A DNA stretch of 64,000 nt from assembly GCF_009728465.1 (NCBI RefSeq), contig NZ_WOCD01000005.1:912011-976010 (forward strand). The letters are read 5' to 3'. Below, in pieces: positions 56,220 to 64,000 of this stretch. A model generated the notes under the pieces. The model did not search any database, was not told the origin of the DNA, and worked only from the letters and a program-made list of their open reading frames with translations. Positions within the stretch are counted from its first letter, which is position 1, and each line of letters opens with the position of its first letter. The position numbers were made by a program, and so were the translations under genes. This stretch comes from Psychrosphaera haliotis (lineage in GTDB: Bacteria; Pseudomonadota; Gammaproteobacteria; Enterobacterales; Alteromonadaceae).

Positions 56220-56534
56220 ATGTTTAGTAAAGAGCTTGTATTTAATGTGAAAGGTAAAGAAGTTCGTGTTTGCAACAACTGGATAAGAGGCATTAAGCTT
56301 TATTTAGATGGAGACTTTAAAGACGAAGATAAAAGGTTATTTGCGTTTTCAGGTAAAACGCTATTAAGCGCAAATTTAGGCGAGGGTGTTATTTTAGAGG
56401 TTGTGCCTGTGTCTGCTACCTTTACCGTTGAGATGGATGCATATTTGCGAGAAGGTCAAACAAGAACATTAGCTTATAGCTCTTATCAGAGGTTGTCGTT
56501 AAAAGAACAGCGAGCTGTTGGAGATGCAGCGTAA
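56220..56534 (+). CDS. Small beta-rich protein of unknown function
   Basis: A 104-residue soluble protein. AAGGA (56209-56213) is 6 bases before the ATG. Its pattern 'LVFNVKGKEVRVCNNW', 'IKLYLDGDFKDEDKR' and 'GVILEVVPVSATFTVEMDAY' parallels the soluble part of the first gene ('FEFKIDGHEVEAW', 'VTFDGTLVSEKR', 'GVLFEVEFNM'), so the two may be distant paralogues. No known family. It is the last gene of the operon; a strong terminator follows. Confidence 0.65.
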   Translation: MFSKELVFNVKGKEVRVCNNWIRGIKLYLDGDFKDEDKRLFAFSGKTLLSANLGEGVILEVVPVSATFTVEMDAYLREGQTRTLAYSSYQRLSLKEQRAVGDAA

Positions 56535-56605
56535 AGCTTTTTAATTAAAGCATCATTATTACAGTACTAAGCTAAAGCGTTAGGTTGAAATATGTTTTCG
56601 AGAAG

Positions 56606-56643
56606 AGCCCACCAAGCATAATCACTTTGGCGGGCTTTTTTTA
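56606..56643 (+). terminator. Rho-independent terminator of the membrane-HTH operon
   Basis: AGCCCACCAA (56606-56615) pairs with TTGGCGGGCT (56627-56636) with one A-C mismatch, followed by seven T residues. Confidence 0.88.
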
Positions 56644-56665
56644 TCGATGGTTAAGGCGAAGACTA

Positions 56666-56719
56666 AGAGGCGAACTAAGACTTAGAGGCGAACTAAGACT
56701 TAGAGGCCTACTAAGACTT
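56666..56719. repeat. Three tandem 18-bp repeats at the 3' end of trmA
   Basis: AGAGGCGAACTAAGACTT occurs at 56666-56683 and 56684-56701, and as AGAGGCCTACTAAGACTT at 56702-56719. A partial copy precedes the first. The last unit contains the trmA stop, so the repeat duplicates the final codons downstream of the gene. Confidence 0.9.
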
Positions 56720-57808
56720 AGCCGTAAGAACAACGCCGCATTCTAAATGATCGGTATATGGGAATTGATCAAACACAGCAAACTTTGAAACTTCGTGTGT
56801 TTTACTAAACTCTAATAAGTTGTCGTGCAGAGTATTAGGGTTACATGATATATAAATGATGGTTTCATATTGTTGTACCATTTTAACCGTGTCATCGTCT
56901 AAACCGGCTCTTGGTGGATCAACTAATATTGTATTGCAGTTATAACTCTTTAAGTCGATACCTTCTAATCGATTAAATGTACGTACGCCATTCATCGCCT
57001 CGGTAAAGTCTTCCGCTGACATTCTTATAATATCAACGTTATCTATTTTGTTTGCCTCTATATTATATTGAGCCGCTTGAACTGAGGTTTTAGATATCTC
57101 GGTAGCTAATACACGATCAAACTTATCGGCTAATGCGAGTGAGAAGTTACCTGCACCACAATAAAGCTCTAATAGATCGCCAGTATATGGCTTTGCGTTT
57201 TTAGCCCACGTTAACATGTCTTCGCATAACTTGGCGTTTGGCTGGGTAAAGCTGTTTTCTACCTGCTTATATATGTATGGTTTACCGTCAACTTTAAGTT
57301 CTTCTATTAAATAGTCCCTATCTAGAATAACTTTTTGTTTACGCGCTCGGCCTACAAAATCAATTTTATACTTTTTAGATAGGCTTTCTTTTAGCGCTTT
57401 ACACGCTTCGATCCATTCATCGTCAAGTTGCTTGTGATATAGCAAGCTTACTAATACTTCACCTGTTAGCGTTGATAGGTAGTCTATTTGGAATAGCTTA
57501 CGTCTTAAGATCTCGTTAGGTCTCAGCGCATCCATGATATCAACCATGACGTTATTAATTAATTCACTTGCTGGTGGGAAGTGATCAATGCGGATCTTTT
57601 CTTTGGTCTCTTTATCAAACATGATGTGAAACAGATCGTCACCGTCGTGCCAAACTCGAAACTCTGAACGCATACGGTAGTGCAATGTTGGAGACTTATA
57701 CACATCTATAGAAGGAATAGAGAACTGCTTAAACTGTTCATTAACTAAGTTGATCTTATTATCTAATAAAGAGTCGTATTGTTCTGGTTGGATCGAGCTT
57801 AAAGGCAT
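56711..57808 (-). CDS. trmA: tRNA (uridine(54)-C5)-methyltransferase
   Basis: A 365-residue SAM-dependent enzyme that makes ribothymidine at position 54 of tRNA. '[20 protein letters not shown]' and '[20 protein letters not shown]' are the N-terminal blocks. '[17 protein letters not shown]' binds SAM, '[16 protein letters not shown]' follows, and '[15 protein letters not shown]' holds the nucleophilic Cys. The ATG at 57808 matches the E. coli N-terminus ([15 protein letters not shown]); a TTG at 57853 would add 15 residues. Confidence 0.95.
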   Translation of the reverse strand: MPLSSIQPEQYDSLLDNKINLVNEQFKQFSIPSIDVYKSPTLHYRMRSEFRVWHDGDDLFHIMFDKETKEKIRIDHFPPASELINNVMVDIMDALRPNEILRRKLFQIDYLSTLTGEVLVSLLYHKQLDDEWIEACKALKESLSKKYKIDFVGRARKQKVILDRDYLIEELKVDGKPYIYKQVENSFTQPNAKLCEDMLTWAKNAKPYTGDLLELYCGAGNFSLALADKFDRVLATEISKTSVQAAQYNIEANKIDNVDIIRMSAEDFTEAMNGVRTFNRLEGIDLKSYNCNTILVDPPRAGLDDDTVKMVQQYETIIYISCNPNTLHDNLLEFSKTHEVSKFAVFDQFPYTDHLECGVVLTAKS

Positions 57809-57882
57809 AGTAGTGGATTCACAATAATGGACATAATGATGCATTTTACTCAAAAATTGACTAAAACACTAAATTTGGCAAT

Positions 57883-57908
57883 AAAAAGGCCGCATAAGCG
57901 ACCTTTTT
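57883..57908 (-). terminator. Terminator of the RRM gene
   Basis: On the minus strand AAAAAGGTCGC, loop TTAT, GCGGCCTTTTT forms a stem with one mismatch, ending in a T-run. It begins about 20 bases after the stop of the RNA-binding protein gene. Confidence 0.75.
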
Positions 57909-57926
57909 CTATTAGATAAGTGTTAT

Positions 57927-58343
57927 TTACTTGTCATTTGCTAAACGTACTTTAAGCATACGTTCTTGAAACTCAAAGTCATTTAAAGTATCGATCACTT
58001 TCTGGCTATCTGCTGCTGCGATCTCAACAAAACCGAAACCACGACGTTTGCCTGTTTGCTTATCTCTTAATAAGCGCACAGAGAATACTGTACCGTACTC
58101 ACTGAAAAGTTCACGAACACTTCCTTCGTTTGCACGATAAGGAAGGTTACCTACGTATAAAGTTGTTGTGTTTGCTGCTTGCTCTTCAGAAGAGCCAGTA
58201 AATGAACCAGCTAGGCCAGCTACTACTGCACCTATTGCAAACGCTGCTGCTGCAGGGACTGCAGAGCCAACAAAATGAAAAAGAACCGCACCGATAACTG
58301 CTACTACTATAGACGGTACGAATACCGAAGAATTAAAAGACAT
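57927..58343 (-). CDS. RNA recognition motif protein with N-terminal membrane segments
   Basis: A 138-residue protein. Residues 1-50 are hydrophobic ('VFVPSIVVAVIGAVLFHFVG', 'AAFAIGAVVAGLAG') and probably form two membrane helices. Residues 58-135 are one RRM with RNP2 'LYVGNLPY' and RNP1 'RRGFGFVEI'. Such RRM proteins occur in marine gammaproteobacteria, where soluble versions are cold-inducible. Tethering an RRM to the membrane is unusual and could localise mRNA. The ATG at 58343 is preferred over a start 19 codons upstream. Confidence 0.85.
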   Translation of the reverse strand: MSFNSSVFVPSIVVAVIGAVLFHFVGSAVPAAAAFAIGAVVAGLAGSFTGSSEEQAANTTTLYVGNLPYRANEGSVRELFSEYGTVFSVRLLRDKQTGKRRGFGFVEIAAADSQKVIDTLNDFEFQERMLKVRLANDK

Positions 58344-58540
58344 ATTCCATACTCTCAAAAAAGATTTAAAAAACATAAATGTAAACACGTGATCGTTCAC
58401 GTACCGCCTATACTATTACCTACAGAAGGATTTACAAGTTATTTCTTGTTCATAATTTAACAGAATGATCCAAAAAATATCCAGATCGAACAAGAACTGT
58501 TCAAACGATCTAAAAAGATCGGATTTATTGCAATTAGCAC

Positions 58541-58568
58541 TTGCGCTGAAACGAAAAGTCTCTAAAAT
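58541..58568 (+). promoter_or_regulatory. rrn promoter P1 (upstream)
   Basis: TTGCGC (58541-58546), 16-base spacer, TAAAAT (58563-58568), followed by a GCGTCC discriminator. The GC-rich discriminator is typical of stringently controlled rRNA promoters. An AT-rich stretch and a CGATCT-AAAA-AGATCG hairpin (58506-58521) lie upstream. Confidence 0.55.
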
Positions 58569-58686
58569 GCGTCCTCGTTGTCAGGGAGACATCAAACGGC
58601 TTGAAACGTTAAGTGAAGGTGGTTTGATTGGACTCAAAACGGTTTAGAAAACTTTCTCAAAACATTGAAAAAGATTTACTAAAAAC

Positions 58687-58714
58687 GTTGACAACGAATT
58701 AGGGAAGTGTAGAA
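58687..58714 (+). promoter_or_regulatory. rrn promoter P2
   Basis: Perfect TTGACA (58687-58692), 16-base spacer, TAGAAT (58709-58714), then a GCGC discriminator. About 220 bases before mature 16S. Confidence 0.8.
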
Positions 58715-58765
58715 TGCGCATCCCGGTTGAGACAGAGTCGAGACCAAGAGCAGAAAGGCTCTAAA

Positions 58766-58780
58766 CGTTCTTTAACAATT
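58766..58780 (+). promoter_or_regulatory. boxA antitermination site in the rrn leader
   Basis: CGTTCTTTAACAATT matches the boxA core (TGCTCTTTAACA), the NusB/NusE binding site that protects rRNA transcription from Rho. Confidence 0.75.
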
Positions 58781-58781
58781 T

Positions 58782-58800
58782 GTAATTAATTATTTGTGTG
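58782..58800 (+). other. 16S processing stem, 5' strand
   Basis: GTAATTAATTATTTGTGTG is perfectly complementary to 60493-60511 after 16S, giving a 19-bp stem that RNase III would cut to release pre-16S. Confidence 0.85.
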
Positions 58801-58931
58801 GGCACTCCGATGAGTAGTAACAAAACACACTAAGGTTCTTCTTCGGAAGGCAGCTTAGTACTTGTAACTATCAATTGAGTGTCTGAACGAAATTTATTTG
58901 AACAGAATTCAATGGGTAGCGATTAAACTTT

Positions 58932-60465
<1,534 letters not shown>

Positions 60466-60492
60466 TATACGAAGTTACACCTTCGAAGTGTT

Positions 60493-60511
60493 CACACAAA
60501 TAATTAATTAC
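60493..60511 (+). other. 16S processing stem, 3' strand
   Basis: CACACAAATAATTAATTAC is the exact reverse complement of 58782-58800. Confidence 0.85.
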
Positions 60512-60573
60512 GAATAATGAGCGAGAAAGCTGCAAGCTGTTAGCTGCATTCGAGAGTTTGTAGCATAAACGAT

Positions 60574-60649
60574 AGGCCTGTAGCTCAGCTGGTTAGAGCG
60601 CACCCTGATAAGGGTGAGGTCGGCAGTTCAAGTCTGCCCAGGCCTACCA
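60574..60649 (+). tRNA. tRNA-Ile (GAT) with a one-base deletion in the anticodon loop
   Basis: Acceptor stem AGGCCTG/CAGGCCT, D-arm, T-arm GGCAG-TTCAAGT-CTGCC and an encoded CCA are all normal. The anticodon arm reads CACCC-TGATAA-GGGTG: the loop has six bases instead of seven because one C of the usual CCCC is missing (position 32). The gene is 76 bases rather than 77. It is either a non-functional copy or a homopolymer sequencing error. Confidence 0.95.
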
Positions 60650-60762
60650 AAATCTCACCTGACTGCGTTATTTCGTTACTTGTTTAGATAGTCTAAACGG
60701 CGTAACAAAATGCCTTGTCAAATGTGATTTGGACAATCGTTTTAATGACGTGACTTCAGTAT

Positions 60763-60838
60763 GGGGCTATAGCTCAGCTGGGAGAGCGCTTGATTTGCAT
60801 TCAAGAGGTCCGCGGTTCGATCCCGCGTAGCTCCACCA
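60763..60838 (+). tRNA. tRNA-Ala (TGC)
   Basis: 76 bases with encoded CCA. Acceptor GGGGCTA/TAGCTCC, anticodon arm CTTGA-TTTGCAT-TCAAG with anticodon TGC, and T-arm CGCGG-TTCGATC-CCGCG are all intact. Usual second tRNA of the 16S-23S spacer. Confidence 0.98.
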
Positions 60839-60921
60839 TACTGACACTCAGTTTCTCGATTCAAAACCCTAAACCATACACATTAGTTAGTGTGCATCGT
60901 TTAGAGTTTTTTATAAACTCA

Positions 60922-60935
60922 TGCTCTTTAACAAT
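60922..60935 (+). promoter_or_regulatory. boxA in the 16S-23S spacer
   Basis: TGCTCTTTAACAATT is a perfect boxA core, about 200 bases before 23S. The rest of the spacer shows no further gene. Confidence 0.8.
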
Positions 60936-61122
60936 TTGGAAAGCTGATAAAAAATAAGGTAAACATTATTGTTTATTTATTTGTTATTCAACAACTAAAA
61001 AATAATTTTGATTATCACTGTAAGAGAAAACTCAAGCGTTATTTATGTCAGGTTCTTGGCCTTATACAAGTCAAGTAACCAATAAATATGACACATAATA
61101 TACGACTAGAGATGCGAGAGCA

Positions 61123-61135
61123 TTTAAGGTTGTAT

Positions 61136-61142
<7 letters not shown>
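61123..61142 (+). other. 23S processing stem, 5' strand
   Basis: GTTGTATGGTTAAG pairs perfectly with CTTAACCATACAAC at the other end of 23S (about 63976-63989), with flanking AAG/CTT extending it. It is the RNase III substrate for 23S maturation. Confidence 0.8.
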
Positions 61143-63984
<2,842 letters not shown>

Positions 63985-64000
63985 ACAACGCTTAAGTGTT

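Overview
The window is chromosomal DNA of a marine gammaproteobacterium, most likely of the order Alteromonadales near Colwelliaceae/Pseudoalteromonadaceae. This rests on the complete 16S and 23S genes, the 16S-tRNA-Ile-tRNA-Ala-23S arrangement, the desaturase/FabR pair, the SthA, NudC, Rsd, FkpA, SlyX and YheV genes, and the low GC content. The genus cannot be fixed by eye. No phage, insertion sequence or CRISPR array was found.

Positions 1 to about 39,200 hold one very large exopolysaccharide/exosortase-A (XrtA, PEP-CTERM) locus. The core is at 24-39 kb. On the minus strand it has the phosphoglycosyltransferase that starts the lipid-linked glycan, a polysaccharide deacetylase, exosortase A fused to an EpsI domain, glycosyltransferases, an amidotransferase, an alkaline-phosphatase-like protein and an O-ligase-like membrane protein. 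Divergently, on the plus strand, it has the Wza-type export lipoprotein, the chain-length determinant, the tyrosine autokinase and a frameshifted outer-membrane protein. The middle (11-24 kb) looks like the strain-variable part: a flippase, three acyltransferases, a second amidotransferase, a glycosyltransferase, an unknown 290-residue protein and a 991-residue lipoprotein with duplicated modules. The left end (1-11 kb) has more XrtA-associated genes: PrsT, FemAB, an stp2-type sugar transferase and a second type of deacetylase. WecB and WecC, which supply UDP-ManNAcA, a beta-helix protein and a GNAT protein also lie there.

Positions 39-58 kb are mostly housekeeping genes: a DUF3149 membrane protein behind an FNR-like box, a ZnuD-like TonB receptor with two His/Asp/Glu-rich loops, TIGR02444/ABC-F, YheV/SlyX, a WD40 lipoprotein, FkpA, Rsd, NudC, HemE, SthA, desaturase/FabR, TrmA and a membrane-anchored RRM protein. 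Among them (55.1-56.6 kb) is a compact four-gene operon of unknown function. It encodes a tail-anchored beta-rich protein, a membrane-tethered HTH regulator, a 47-residue membrane peptide and a small beta-rich protein. Helically phased TGACA repeats precede it. This is the best candidate here for an undescribed system.

Positions 58.5-64 kb hold an rrn operon with two stringent-type promoters, boxA sites, long RNase III processing stems, 16S, tRNA-Ile, tRNA-Ala and 23S; any 5S gene lies beyond the right edge. The tRNA-Ile copy lacks one base of its anticodon loop. Three protein genes are each broken by what reads as one extra base. Four single-base indels in 64 kb raise the question of sequencing error versus real decay.
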